From: Chloroflexota bacterium
GTDB lineage: Bacteria; Chloroflexota; Dehalococcoidia; Plut-88900
Reading direction: 5' to 3'
NCBI GenBank assembly: GCA_022572865.1
Contig: JACZVB010000126.1
Location: 1 to 5,558 of the forward strand
DNA: 5,558 nt
The position numbers were made by a program, and so were the translations under genes. Shown piece after piece: positions 5,291 through 5,558 of this stretch. The notes under the pieces were generated by a model. It saw only the letters and a program-made list of their open reading frames with translations, had not been told where the DNA came from and searched no databases. How positions within the stretch are numbered: position 1 is the first letter of the stretch; each line of letters begins with the position of its first letter.

Positions 5291-5558
5291 TTACTTCGCA
5301 GGGCTCAGTCTCTGCACCGATCCGGCCTCTTCTTTTTCGATGCGGGCCCAGTCGAAAAGCATGGGAAGCAGGCGGGTATCGGCCCAGATGGGGGCCTGGT
5401 CGGCATAATGAGGAGAGTTTTTTCGGTTTACGTTCCCATATTGATGAATCGCCCTGGATGTAACGCCGGCGGCGGAAAACTCAACGATCTGAATATAGCA
5501 GTCGCCAGCGTGAACTACCATTTTTTGACGGCTTCAGCCGCATTGGTATTCGCCTGTT
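5291..5558 (-). CDS. Penicillin acylase-family protein, C-terminal part, with apparent frame break; runs off the window
   Basis: Reading left from 5521, the frame gives 76 residues to a TAA at 5291-5293. It contains GDCYIQIVEF, then HQYGNVNRKNSPHYADQAPI, then LLPMLFDWARIEKE. This is the usual end of penicillin/acyl-homoserine-lactone acylase (Ntn-hydrolase) proteins: a GxSY-type strand, a YGxS-like turn, SPHYxDQ, then a short basic or acidic tail. The catalytic N-terminal Ser and most of the protein would lie beyond the right edge. The same frame meets a TGA at 5534-5536. The alternative frame from the edge down to 5522 is open (ANTNAAEAVKK) and would join smoothly if the A6 run (5521-5526, T on the plus strand) held one more A. 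I therefore treat 5291-5558 as one gene with an indel, a slippage site or a genuine disruption. Family assignment is from motifs only. Confidence 0.6.

Noticed and set aside
4821..5408. A 195-codon plus-strand frame overlapping the oxidoreductase end and the acylase
   Set aside because: Arg/Pro-rich shadow translation that crosses two real genes on different strands, with no family motif.

Overview
The window holds five protein-coding regions typical of a bacterial chromosome, with GC-rich coding DNA, Shine-Dalgarno sites and sigma70-like promoters. The 46-residue DUF5679-type zinc ribbon, the PYROXD2/CrtI-like flavoprotein and the LmbE/PIG-L deacetylase together point to Chloroflexota, perhaps the Dehalococcoidia/SAR202 side. 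That placement is an inference from family composition, because there is no rRNA or other marker here. I see no mobile element, CRISPR array or tRNA.

Layout. From 76 to 2010 (+) lies a 644-residue membrane protein with about 13 transmembrane helices and a complete C-terminal endonuclease/exonuclease/phosphatase (EEP) domain. It converges with a tiny zinc-ribbon gene (2213-2353, -). The gap of about 200 bases between them is rich in hairpins. Upstream of the zinc-ribbon gene, 2354-2527 holds its RBS, a weak candidate promoter and nested inverted repeats. Next comes a PIG-L/LmbE-type metal-dependent deacetylase (2528-3388, -). It is transcribed divergently from a 526-residue PYROXD2-like FAD oxidoreductase (3622-5202, +). 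Their shared spacer (3389-3621) carries two back-to-back promoter candidates, short repeats overlapping them, and a leader for the oxidoreductase that can fold into a long hairpin. At the right edge (5291 onward, -) is the C-terminus of a penicillin/acyl-homoserine-lactone acylase-family protein. Its frame breaks at a six-A run.

How the genes relate. No obvious pathway links all five. The one pair with likely common control is the deacetylase and the FAD oxidoreductase, through their divergent promoter region. The other neighbours are convergent or separated by spacers. The least ordinary protein is the membrane-EEP fusion, whose architecture resembles the C-terminal half of eukaryotic CWH43 (PGAP2IP) and whose topology places the phosphodiesterase-like domain outside the cytoplasm. 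Nothing here amounts to a clearly new multi-gene system. The best leads are the membrane-EEP fusion, the structured divergent control region and the acylase frame break.
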